In this document: piece by piece, positions 16,944 through 24,044 of the stretch
How positions within the stretch are numbered: the stretch's first letter is position 1
How the letters are laid out: every line of letters starts with the position of its first letter
Source: Nocardiopsis prasina DSM 43845
GTDB lineage: Bacteria > Actinomycetota > Actinomycetes > Streptosporangiales > Streptosporangiaceae
Assembly (NCBI RefSeq): GCF_000341265.1
Contig: NZ_ANAE01000002.1
Span: 1 to 36,926, forward strand
Direction of reading: 5' to 3'
Length of the DNA stretch: 36,926 bases
Position numbers and translations under genes: made by a program
Notes under the pieces: model-generated
The model's input: only the letters and a program-made list of their open reading frames with translations
Told to the model about the DNA's origin: nothing
Databases searched by the model: none

Positions 16944-17441
16944 GTGAGCGCTGAATCCCAGGAGAAGGCACATGACGCCGCCCGCGTCGCCTCCGAGGCG
17001 ACCGAGCTGATGGAGGTGTTGTGGGGCCGGGGGCGCGAGCTCGCGACAGCACCGGTCTCAGCGTCCCAGCTCAAGGTCCTGTTCATCCTCGATGACGAGG
17101 ACGGCGTGAACCTGCGGACCGTCACCGATCGTCTGGGCTCCACCCCTCCGTCTGTCAGCAGACTGTGTGACCGCCTGGAGGCGGTCGGCTTCGTACACAG
17201 GACCTCCAGTCCCAGCAGCCGTCGCGAGCTGAGGGTCTGGCTGACCGAGAGCGGGCGCTCCTTCATGCGGGACCTCCGCGCCCGGCGGGAGCGCGAGCTC
17301 CACGCCGTGATCGCCCGTATGCCCCCGAGGAAACGGGCGATGCTGCTGGAGGGCCTCGCCGCCTTCCAGGAGGCGGCGAACCGTGTCGACGGTGACACCG
17401 GAGAGGCCGAACACGAGCGGCTGGGATTGCGCACGGCGTGA
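16944..17441 (+). CDS. MarR-family transcriptional regulator
   Basis: A 165-residue winged-helix repressor-type protein. The DNA-binding core runs from SASQLKVLFILDD through LRTVTDRLGSTPPSVSRLCDRLEAVGFVHR to the wing SSRRELRVWLTESG, with helices for dimerisation at both ends. The GTG start at 16944 is preceded by GAGGCTGGAA. The closely spaced divergent phosphatase gene is its most likely target or partner. The inducer is unknown. A very strong terminator follows 119 bases past the stop. Confidence 0.92.
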   Translation: MSAESQEKAHDAARVASEATELMEVLWGRGRELATAPVSASQLKVLFILDDEDGVNLRTVTDRLGSTPPSVSRLCDRLEAVGFVHRTSSPSSRRELRVWLTESGRSFMRDLRARRERELHAVIARMPPRKRAMLLEGLAAFQEAANRVDGDTGEAEHERLGLRTA

Positions 17442-17560
17442 ACCGCCGCCGCCCGGTACCCCTCCCACTCGAGAACAATGCCCACATCGTCAACTATTGT
17501 CAAGAAGCAACAGTCTGGTCGGTTCCAGGGGAGCCGGGCAGACCGGGCCCCGCACACGAA

Positions 17561-17609
17561 CGCTCCCCAGGAGCCGGTCCGAAAGCGTCGGTCCGGCTCC
17601 TGGGGAGCG
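17561..17609. terminator. Long bidirectional terminator
   Basis: A perfect 17-bp stem (17561-17577 with 17593-17609) closes on a 15-base loop. It stands between the convergent marR and GT2 glycosyltransferase genes and can serve both. The remainder of the 271-base gap shows no gene. Confidence 0.85.
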
Positions 17610-17712
17610 ATCCACGGGGCGCGCACCGTCGGCGCCGACGCCCCCGAGCCTGTCTTCGTCTGTCTCCCGCCCGATCGGCGGGCCGCCCCGCGCGCGGCGG
17701 GTCGGTGGTCCG

Positions 17713-18675
17713 TCAGATGACCGGGGGCCGACCGGCCCGGGTCATCCGCCAGGCGGTCCGCCAGCTGATCGGCGTGCGTGGGCCCGCGTCCTCGCGCCAT
17801 CCCTCGCGGAAACCGGAGAACCACGACTTCAGGGCGGCGCCGTTCCGCTCGCGCAGGAGGGTCAGCCCCACCCAGGTGCCCAGGTAGGCGAAGGCCAGGG
17901 GCCACGGCAGGTTGCGGCGGGCCAGCCACACCCGGTTGCGGGCGTTGAGCCGGTAGAAGTTCTCGTGCCGGGTCGGTGCCACCGCCGGGTGGTACATCAC
18001 GGCCTCGGCGTCGTACTCGATCGTGTAGCCGGCGTCCATGATCCGCCAGGCGAGGTCGGTCTCCTCGTGGGCGTAGAAGAACTCGCCCGGCAGGCCCCCG
18101 CCCTCGTCGAAGGCGGTGCGGCGCACGGCGCTGGCCCCGCCGAGGAAAGTGGTGACCACGCTCGACTGGCGGGAGTCCCCCACGCGCAGCCGGGGCACGT
18201 GACGGCGCTGGTCGGGCCCACCGTCCGGGTCGGCGATCCGGAAGGACAGCGCACCCAGAGTGGGGTCGGCGGCGAAGCGGTCGCGCACGTGCCGGGCCAG
18301 GTCCATCGACCGGTACCAGCCGTCGTCGTCCAGGAACAGGATGACGTCGCCGCTGGTCGCCCGCACGCCCTCGTTACGACCGGCGGGGATGCCCACGTTC
18401 TCCGGGAGGCGCACCGTGGTGACGCCCTCGGGCAGCTCGGGCAGGTCCGCGCCGTTGCCGACGACGACCACCTCGACGTCGGCACCCTGCTGCTCGAACA
18501 CGCTGGTGATCGCACGCCGCAGCTCGGCCGGACGGTTGCCCATGGTGAGCAGGACGCAGGACAGTGTGGGCTTTCCTGGCACCTCGGAGCTGCTCCGTTC
18601 GGCTCTGGGCGCACGGTTGTCGTGCGCCGTCGGCGCTCCGGAGCCTTGAGATGGAGGGATCACGGGTGTGGCCAT
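17713..18675 (-). CDS. GT2-family glycosyltransferase
   Basis: A 320-residue GT-A enzyme of the rhamnosyl/galactofuranosyl-transferase type. Residues 1-35 are disordered. The catalytic domain shows LSCVLLTMGNRP, NVGIPAGRNEGV, the metal-binding DDD (116-118) in ILFLDDDGW, and the acceptor-side EETDLAWRI. A hydrophobic segment near 265-285 may bind the membrane. ATG 18675 is the only good start at the family position, although no ribosome site is evident. It is separated from the upstream operon by a terminator and has a perfect TTGACA box overlapping a palindrome in front, so it is probably its own transcription unit. Confidence 0.88.
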   Translation of the reverse strand: MATPVIPPSQGSGAPTAHDNRAPRAERSSSEVPGKPTLSCVLLTMGNRPAELRRAITSVFEQQGADVEVVVVGNGADLPELPEGVTTVRLPENVGIPAGRNEGVRATSGDVILFLDDDGWYRSMDLARHVRDRFAADPTLGALSFRIADPDGGPDQRRHVPRLRVGDSRQSSVVTTFLGGASAVRRTAFDEGGGLPGEFFYAHEETDLAWRIMDAGYTIEYDAEAVMYHPAVAPTRHENFYRLNARNRVWLARRNLPWPLAFAYLGTWVGLTLLRERNGAALKSWFSGFREGWREDAGPRTPISWRTAWRMTRAGRPPVI

Positions 18676-18706
18676 GGTTGCGACCGTTCAGTGGACGACG
18701 TGCGGC

Positions 18707-18727
18707 TGACAGGTGGACACATGTCAA
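18707..18727 (-). promoter_or_regulatory. Candidate operator overlapping a -35 box
   Basis: A 20-base near-palindrome, TGACA-N-GTG-NN-CAC-N-TGTCA, spans 18707-18726. On the minus strand a perfect TTGACA (18722-18727) overlaps its end, in the short leader of the GT2 gene. No convincing -10 box was found at the proper distance. Symmetry plus position suggests a repressor site; the regulator is unknown. Confidence 0.5.
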
Positions 18728-18769
18728 CGTTCGCAGGAACAGACTAACGAAAGAATAAAAGCGACGTGT

Positions 18770-18805
18770 ACGGAGCCACGGACGGGGTAACGTCCGCGGC
18801 TCCGT
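18770..18805 (-). terminator. Terminator of the CDP-alcohol / G1P operon
   Basis: A 15-base stem with one mismatch (18770-18784 with 18791-18805) closes on a 6-base loop. On the minus strand it is followed by a T-rich run (CTTTTATTCTTT), the best intrinsic-terminator form in the window. It lies 26 bases past the stop of the CDP-alcohol transferase gene. Confidence 0.85.
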
Positions 18806-18831
18806 CAATGACGTCACGCGTCGGCGCGGCG

Positions 18832-19602
18832 CTACTCCAGGCGCCGGGAGGCGAGCACGCTCACGAAGTGCGCGAAACTCATCAGCACCGCGACGGCGGC
18901 ACAGGCCACGACCAGTACACGGGTGGCCAGCAGGTCCCCGAGGAGGAGGTCGGCCACGGCCGCCACCACCACGATCAGGGACAGTTCCACCGCCTGGATC
19001 AGGCGGTGCACCTTCAGCGCCGAGGCGAGTCGGCGGGCCAGGCTCAGTCCCGAGGACTTCGGCCGCATGGCCTCCTCGGTGATCTTCTCCGGCAGCCCTG
19101 CCTTGGCCCTGGCCACCACCACGTTGTCGGTCTCGGCCTTGATGAGGACGACACCGAGCGCGGCGGCCATGCCCAGGATCACCCAGCCGCCCGCCTCGAA
19201 CTCTCCCTGGGCTCGGATGCCCAGGCCGACGAGCAGGGCGACCTCGGACACGTAGTGCCCGATGCGGTCCAGGTAGATCCCGGCGACGCTGGTGCGTCCG
19301 GTGTACCGGGCCACCTCACCGTCGGAGCAGTCCAACAGGAGGTAGACCTGCACGAACACCGCGGCGAGGATCGCCGACCACAGACCGCCGAAGGCCACGA
19401 TCACCCCGGCGAGCACACCGAACACCATCATCAGGTACGTGATGGGGTTCGGCGGCACGCGCAGGCGCACGAAGAACGTCGACAGGTACGGGGAGATGTC
19501 CCTCATGTAGAGACGACCCGCCCAGTGCTCCTCGTTGACGCGCTCCTTGATCCCCGCGGGCTGGCCGCCCGCGCGGACCTCAGCGACCGACGGCTTCGAC
19601 AT
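18832..19602 (-). CDS. CDP-alcohol phosphotransferase (membrane)
   Basis: A 256-residue polytopic enzyme that moves a phospho-alcohol from a CDP-linked donor to an alcohol acceptor, releasing CMP. The signature is D91-x2-D94-G95-x2-A98-R99-x8-G108-x3-D112, but the fourth aspartate of the family, taken as the catalytic base, is His116. About six hydrophobic helices are seen, beginning near residue 52. ATG 19602 is preferred; GTG 19614 is also possible. Either way the start overlaps the end of the G1P dehydrogenase gene, so the two are translationally coupled. The natural donor is probably made by the two upstream genes. The acceptor (lipid, inositol phosphate or glycan) cannot be read from sequence. 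Confidence 0.9.
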   Translation of the reverse strand: MSKPSVAEVRAGGQPAGIKERVNEEHWAGRLYMRDISPYLSTFFVRLRVPPNPITYLMMVFGVLAGVIVAFGGLWSAILAAVFVQVYLLLDCSDGEVARYTGRTSVAGIYLDRIGHYVSEVALLVGLGIRAQGEFEAGGWVILGMAAALGVVLIKAETDNVVVARAKAGLPEKITEEAMRPKSSGLSLARRLASALKVHRLIQAVELSLIVVVAAVADLLLGDLLATRVLVVACAAVAVLMSFAHFVSVLASRRLE

Positions 19603-20647
19603 AGTCCGCGACACTCCGCCCGATCTCGTCCTCGGAGAGGTTCAGGTGTTCAAGGATGGTGAACCGGCCCGGGCGGGTGCCCGGGGCGTGGGCCACCGCG
19701 CGCGCGAACGACGCCTCGTCGAGACCGACGTCGGAGGGCACGATCGGCAGCTGGTGGCGGATGAGGCAGTTCCTGATCTCCTCCAGCCGCGCCTGGGGCC
19801 AGTCCAGGTGCCTGACTCGCAGGTAGGACGCGAACAGCGCGCCCAGCCCGGCGAGCTCGCCGTGGTTGCTGGTGCCCGGGTACAGCTGGGTGACGGCGTG
19901 CAGGATCTCGTGGCAGGCGCCACTGGCCGGACGGCTGGACCCGGCGACCGACATGGCCATGCCGGACAGCACCAGCCCCTCGGCCAGCACCTTGAGGAAC
20001 CCGTCGGAGTCGATGGAGTCCGGGCGGTGCAGGACCGCCTCGGCCGCCACACGCGCGAAGGTGACCGCCATGCCGTCGACCGGCTCGCCGTTCACCCTCC
20101 CCGCCAGTTCCCAGTCCTCGATGGCCGAGATGTTGCTGACCACGTCGCCGACGCCGGACCGGACCAGGTGCGGGGGCGCCGCCTGGACGTAGTCGACGTC
20201 GATGACGACCGCGATGGGCATGGTGACGCCGATCGACGGCTTGCCGCCCTCGTGCTCCAGGGAGCTGACGGGGGAGGCGATGCCGTCGTGGGCCAGGTTC
20301 GTGGCCACGGCCACCATGGGGATGCCCGCCATGGTCGCGGCGAACTTGGTGACGTCGATGGTCTTGCCGCCACCGATACCGGCCACAGCCTCGTAGGCGC
20401 CGGAGCGCAGCTTCTTGCCCAGTTCGGTCGCGGCGTCGACGGTGCCTTCCTCGACCTGGAAGACCTCGCACTGCGGCAGGTCCAGGTCAGCGGCGATCTG
20501 CGCGCCCTGGCCCGGGCCCACCGCGACGGCGATGCGTCCCTCGGTGGCGATGCGGCGGTCGGCCAGCACCGTCCCGAGCGAGGCGATGGCTCCCCGGCGA
20601 ACGTCGATCGCCAGCGGGGAGGGGAGCATTCGGGCTAGTAGTGGCAC
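19580..20647 (-). CDS. egsA: sn-Glycerol-1-phosphate dehydrogenase (EgsA/AraM type)
   Basis: Reduces dihydroxyacetone phosphate to sn-glycerol-1-phosphate, the enantiomer used in archaeal lipids and by few bacteria. The 355-residue protein has the dinucleotide motif GGGKTID (92-98), the HDG of the substrate site (120-122) and GVGDVVSN with metal ligand Asp168. Its SSRPASGACHEILH motif carries His246/His250, and NHGELAGLG carries His262. These are closer to G1P dehydrogenases than to glycerol dehydrogenases. GTG 20647 has GAGGGAG 6-7 bases upstream and overlaps the upstream gene by 13 bases. Its position between a nucleotidyltransferase and a CDP-alcohol transferase suggests that its product is activated with CTP. 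Confidence 0.88.
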   Translation of the reverse strand: MPLLARMLPSPLAIDVRRGAIASLGTVLADRRIATEGRIAVAVGPGQGAQIAADLDLPQCEVFQVEEGTVDAATELGKKLRSGAYEAVAGIGGGKTIDVTKFAATMAGIPMVAVATNLAHDGIASPVSSLEHEGGKPSIGVTMPIAVVIDVDYVQAAPPHLVRSGVGDVVSNISAIEDWELAGRVNGEPVDGMAVTFARVAAEAVLHRPDSIDSDGFLKVLAEGLVLSGMAMSVAGSSRPASGACHEILHAVTQLYPGTSNHGELAGLGALFASYLRVRHLDWPQARLEEIRNCLIRHQLPIVPSDVGLDEASFARAVAHAPGTRPGRFTILEHLNLSEDEIGRSVADYVEAVGR

Positions 20648-21366
20648 GCGATCTCCCTCGCCTTGGCCAGGTCGTCGTGGTTGTCGACCTCGACCCAGTC
20701 GACCTTGCCGATGGGGGCCACGGAGATCTTCTCGCCGCGGCGGACGAGCTCCTGGTAGCCGTCCTCGTAGTACAGCTGGGGGTCGCGCTCCCAGGTGGCC
20801 TTCAGGGCGTCGGCCAGGCGCGGGGCCAGCGAACCCTCGATGAGGGTGGCGCCGATGTACTCACCGGCGGCGGTCGCGGGGTCCATGAGCTTGGTGATGG
20901 TGCTGAGGTGACCGTCCTCGTCGAGGGTCACCTTCATCTCCTCGTCGGCCAGGTTTTTCACGTTGTCCACCGCGAGGAGCAGTTCCGGCCCCCTGGCGGC
21001 GAGTAGCGTTTCCTCGACACTGACGGGGTGGACGGTGTCACCGTTCACGAGGAGGACGCCCTCGGAGAAGAACTCGCGCGCGGTCCACAGGGAGTAGGCG
21101 TTGTTCCACTCCTCGGCCTTGTCGTTGTAGCTGAGGGTGAGCTTGACGCCGTGGCGCTCCTCCAGCGCCGCCTTGCGCTCCTCCACGGCCTCGGCACGGT
21201 AACCGACCACGACGACGACGTCGGTGAGCCCGGCGGCGGCCAGGTTGCGCAGCGAGATGTCCATGATGGTCGTCTCGCCGTCGACTGGAACCAGGGCCTT
21301 GGGCAGGGTGTCGGTGTAGGGACGCAGACGGCGCCCCGCGCCTGCGGCGAGAACCATTCCGAGCAT
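20635..21366 (-). CDS. LicC-like nucleotidyltransferase (probable phospho-alcohol cytidylyltransferase)
   Basis: A 243-residue sugar-nucleotidyltransferase-fold protein. It shows AAGAGRRLRPYT (7-18) with Lys23 for the nucleotide phosphates, NNAYSLW (88-94), NGD (108-110) for the metal and DWVEVDNHDDLAKA near the end. NNAYSLW and the C-terminal motif place it with LicC phosphocholine cytidylyltransferases rather than hexose-1-phosphate enzymes. I infer that it activates glycerol-1-phosphate, or another phospho-alcohol, with CTP for the CDP-alcohol transferase two genes on. ATG 21366 has AAGGAGGA 10 bases upstream. It follows the DUF5941-like gene by 33 bases and overlaps the dehydrogenase gene. 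Confidence 0.85.
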   Translation of the reverse strand: MLGMVLAAGAGRRLRPYTDTLPKALVPVDGETTIMDISLRNLAAAGLTDVVVVVGYRAEAVEERKAALEERHGVKLTLSYNDKAEEWNNAYSLWTAREFFSEGVLLVNGDTVHPVSVEETLLAARGPELLLAVDNVKNLADEEMKVTLDEDGHLSTITKLMDPATAAGEYIGATLIEGSLAPRLADALKATWERDPQLYYEDGYQELVRRGEKISVAPIGKVDWVEVDNHDDLAKAREIACHY

Positions 21367-21399
21367 GAGGGCGTGTTCCTCCTTAGTTCGAGGAGGCTC

Positions 21400-22149
21400 T
21401 CACGCCTCCCCGTTCGTTCCGGCGGCCGGTTGGCCCCCGTCTCCCTGGCGGGTGATCGGGTGATCCCCCAGGACGTCGGCGCCGTCGCCGCCTTCCTTCG
21501 CGGTGTTGACGCGGACGTCGGACACCGGTGTGGCGCTCCAGGTGCGCACGGCCTCGCGAACGAGCAGTATCGCCAGGTATGCGGCGAGTATGCCGTAGGC
21601 GGCGGTGAGGGCGGACAACGCGCCCCCGACCGCGATGACGATCATGCGGCCGTCCCAGCCGAGCGCGGCGCTGCGCACCCACGCCGGTCGGCTCACACCG
21701 ACCGCGGGACGTGCGACGTCGTCACGGTGGTGGCAGACGACCGTCACCAAGAGTACGAACACCAGGGGACCGGGCACACCGGACGCGAGCCCGACCACCG
21801 TCAGGTAGCTGTACTCGGTGACGCGCAGGAGCGGGGGTACGAGCCAGTCGTACCGCCCGTCGTGGGGGTGGCCCGAGGCCAGACCGGACAGTAGCAGGGC
21901 AGCGACCGGTGCGAACAGGGTAATGCCTGTCAGCCGTCCCCCGTCCGCCGCGATCAGCACGAGGACGACGACGGCACCGGCGACGGTGGTGAGCAGCGGT
22001 GGGGCCAGGCCCGGCACCAGCCTCCCCAGCAGCAGACCCATGTGACTGTCATCACGGAGGACGCGGAGGTCGGGGACGGTCGGGCCGAACCCCTCGCGCA
22101 CGGTTCCCCGGGTACGGCCGCTTCCCGGACCCGGTTCCGGCGCGCTCAT
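21400..22149 (-). CDS. DUF5941-like membrane protein
   Basis: A 249-residue protein with about five hydrophobic helices. Motifs recalled from DUF5941 are present: GLASGHPHDGRYDWLVPPLLRV, then HHRDDVARP and LGWDGRMIVIAV; the match is from memory, not a search. As I recall, in Streptomyces relatives this domain sits at the C-terminus of a much larger protein together with a nucleotidyltransferase and a CDP-alcohol transferase domain; here it is a separate gene. The start ATG overlaps the stop of the preceding gene (ATGA). About 20 residues at the N-terminus and 45 at the C-terminus look disordered. The function is unknown, but the operon ties it to CDP-alcohol chemistry. Confidence 0.7.
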   Translation of the reverse strand: MSAPEPGPGSGRTRGTVREGFGPTVPDLRVLRDDSHMGLLLGRLVPGLAPPLLTTVAGAVVVLVLIAADGGRLTGITLFAPVAALLLSGLASGHPHDGRYDWLVPPLLRVTEYSYLTVVGLASGVPGPLVFVLLVTVVCHHRDDVARPAVGVSRPAWVRSAALGWDGRMIVIAVGGALSALTAAYGILAAYLAILLVREAVRTWSATPVSDVRVNTAKEGGDGADVLGDHPITRQGDGGQPAAGTNGEA

Positions 22150-22913
22150 GGGCGGGACTCCCGCGAGGAGGTGCCGACCAGCTCTCCGGTGATCGCCACG
22201 GCGCAGCCGACGACAAGGCTGAGGAAGGCGATCCGCGCGTCGAAGGCGACGGTGGCGACGGCGATGACGAGGAAGCGGGTGGGCTGGTCGAAGGCCATCG
22301 CCAGGCGGGACAGGCCGATCAGGGAGAGGTCCGCGGTCCCGGGGGCCTCGGCGCGCTCGGCTCCGTCCACCACCGGCCGGGACCTGGTGGCGGTCTCGGT
22401 CGCGGCCTCCCCGGCGACCTCGGAGGGCTTCCGGGGCCGGGGCACGCGGGGCTCGGGGAGCCGGAGGCCCTCAGGGCGACGCTGTGAGGGCAGGGTGAGG
22501 GGTTTCGGGTTCGAGGGCGCCGGAGGGGCCGAGCGGGCCACCAGAAGCGCGTCACGCAGGGCCAGGGCGATCAGCGCCCCGGCAGCCCACCCCCAGGCGC
22601 TGGCGAAGCCGGCGGCGGCCGCCCCGAACGCCAGGCCGACGTAGACCGCGTACTCGCGAAGCTGGGCGACCATGGACACCGTCCAGAGGGTGAGCGCGTC
22701 CCGCCGGTGGGCGCGCATCCGGTCGCGGACGGCGTCACAGCACAGGATCAGCCCGAGCAGGGCCGACCCGGCCACGGCACCGACAGGGTCGGCCCGGCTG
22801 AACCAGACCGCCGCGCCGACCGCCGCCACGAGGCTGATCCGGGTCACCCCCGAACGGGTGACGTGCCTGCGCTCCAATATGCGCGCGGTCACCCGCGCCA
22901 ACGTGCCAGTCAT
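22146..22913 (-). CDS. Degenerate CDP-alcohol phosphotransferase-like membrane protein
   Basis: A 255-residue protein, first gene of the operon. Hydrophobic helices surround CCDAVRDRMRA, where a true CDP-alcohol transferase would have D-x2-D-G-x2-A-R; only the first Asp is kept. The following REYAVYVGLAFGA and the C-terminal VAFDARIAFLSLVVG still resemble the transferase part of the large Streptomyces DUF5941 proteins as I recall them. A Pro-rich loop of about 90 residues interrupts the helices. I infer a catalytically dead homologue kept as a partner subunit. ATG 22913 has GGGAGGG 8 bases upstream. The homology is a visual judgement and could be wrong. Confidence 0.6.
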   Translation of the reverse strand: MTGTLARVTARILERRHVTRSGVTRISLVAAVGAAVWFSRADPVGAVAGSALLGLILCCDAVRDRMRAHRRDALTLWTVSMVAQLREYAVYVGLAFGAAAAGFASAWGWAAGALIALALRDALLVARSAPPAPSNPKPLTLPSQRRPEGLRLPEPRVPRPRKPSEVAGEAATETATRSRPVVDGAERAEAPGTADLSLIGLSRLAMAFDQPTRFLVIAVATVAFDARIAFLSLVVGCAVAITGELVGTSSRESRP

Positions 22914-23028
22914 GTCCGTGCCCTCCCAGTTTCAACTGAGAGTCACCGTCACTCACGCTCTGTGTGCAATCAACCACTGACACGCGTATGAGGGCCGTCG
23001 TCCGCTCTTCGAACCCCTGAGGGCTTTA

Positions 23029-23085
23029 CGGACAGTTCCAGACACGAAAGAGCGCACCTCCGGAACTGTCCGGGATGCGCTCTTT
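23029..23085 (-). terminator. Terminator after the ABC exporter operon, with interlocking second stem
   Basis: The main hairpin pairs 23047-23056 with 23076-23085 (10 bp, perfect), with an inner CCGGA/TCCGG stem (23060-23073). It begins 18 bases past the ATPase stop on the minus strand. A second perfect 11-bp pairing, 23029-23039 with 23062-23072, uses the inner loop of the first, so the two stems interlock as in a pseudoknot or exclude each other. Confidence 0.75.
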
Positions 23086-23102
23086 GTGGGCTTGTCGGGG
23101 GA

Positions 23103-24044
23103 TCAGGCGGCCTGTCCGCCGTCCTTGCCCTCGTTGCCGTCCTTGGGCTGCTCCGGAGCGGCGTCGCCCGGGGCGGGATCGGCGGCCTTCTCCTCGACCT
23201 CGATCTTCTTCTCCGCCGCCTCGGCTCGCTTCTTCTTCGCGGCGTCCTTCTTCTTGCGCTCGTCGATCTCCGCCTTGGTGTCCTCGTTGTAGGCGGCCAG
23301 CGCGGAGTCGATGTCGGTGTCCAGGGCGAGCGCGCCGCCCTTGATGTACAGACCGCGGTTGCAGAAGCGGCGCAGGTCCTTCTCGTTGTGCGAGACCAGC
23401 ACCATGGTGCGCTCGTTGGCGAGCATGCGGTCGATGGCCTCGTAGCACTTGCGCTTGAAGGCCTTGTCGCCGACCGCGAGGACCTCGTCCACCAGCATGA
23501 TCGGGTGCTCCAGCTGCGAGATGAGCGCGAAGCCCAACCGCACCTTCATGCCGCTGGAGTAGTGCCGCACCGGGGTGTCGATGAACTTCGGCTTGACCTC
23601 GGCGAAGTCGACGATGTCGTCGAAACGCTCGTCGATCTCCTTCTCGCTCATACCGTGCAGCGAGCCGACCAGGTACACGTTCTCGCGTCCGGTCAGGTTG
23701 TCGTTGAACCCGGCGCGCAGCTCCAGCAGCGGCGCCACCTTGCCGTGCACGCTGACCTTGCCCTCGTCGGGGAGGAGCACCCCGGCGATCATCTTGAGCA
23801 GGGTCGACTTGCCGGTGCCGTTCTTGCCGACGATGCCCACGCAGTCGCCCTTGGCGATCTCGAAGGAGACGTCGCGCAGCGGCCAGAACTCGTTGCCCTC
23901 GGCGTTGGGGTCGCGCTTGTTGCCGTGGATGAACATCTCACGGAGGCTGCGCTTGCGGCGGCGGTTCACGGCGAACTTCACACCGAGGCCCTCGGCCTCG
24001 ATGACCGGACCGCTGGCGACCGCGGCCTCGTAGGTGGACGCCAT
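23103..24044 (-). CDS. ABC exporter ATPase, Wzt/TagH type
   Basis: The ATP-binding subunit of a polysaccharide or teichoic-acid exporter; it works with the permease encoded just upstream. The 313-residue protein shows Walker A GKNGTGKST (73-81), signature SSGMK (163-167), Walker B IMLVDE (182-187) and H-loop His219. The long insertion before Walker A and the VAPLLELRAGF stretch are typical of this branch. In place of a Wzt carbohydrate-binding domain it ends in a Lys/Glu/Ala-rich tail (about 258-313). ATG 24044 shares one base with the permease stop (TGATG) and has GAAGGAG 5 bases upstream. Confidence 0.93.
   Translation of the reverse strand: MASTYEAAVASGPVIEAEGLGVKFAVNRRRKRSLREMFIHGNKRDPNAEGNEFWPLRDVSFEIAKGDCVGIVGKNGTGKSTLLKMIAGVLLPDEGKVSVHGKVAPLLELRAGFNDNLTGRENVYLVGSLHGMSEKEIDERFDDIVDFAEVKPKFIDTPVRHYSSGMKVRLGFALISQLEHPIMLVDEVLAVGDKAFKRKCYEAIDRMLANERTMVLVSHNEKDLRRFCNRGLYIKGGALALDTDIDSALAAYNEDTKAEIDERKKKDAAKKKRAEAAEKKIEVEEKAADPAPGDAAPEQPKDGNEGKDGGQAA

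Noticed and set aside
17478..17515. TTGACA on the minus strand downstream of marR as a promoter.
   Set aside because: It points into the marR gene, the -10 match is poor, and no gene would be served.
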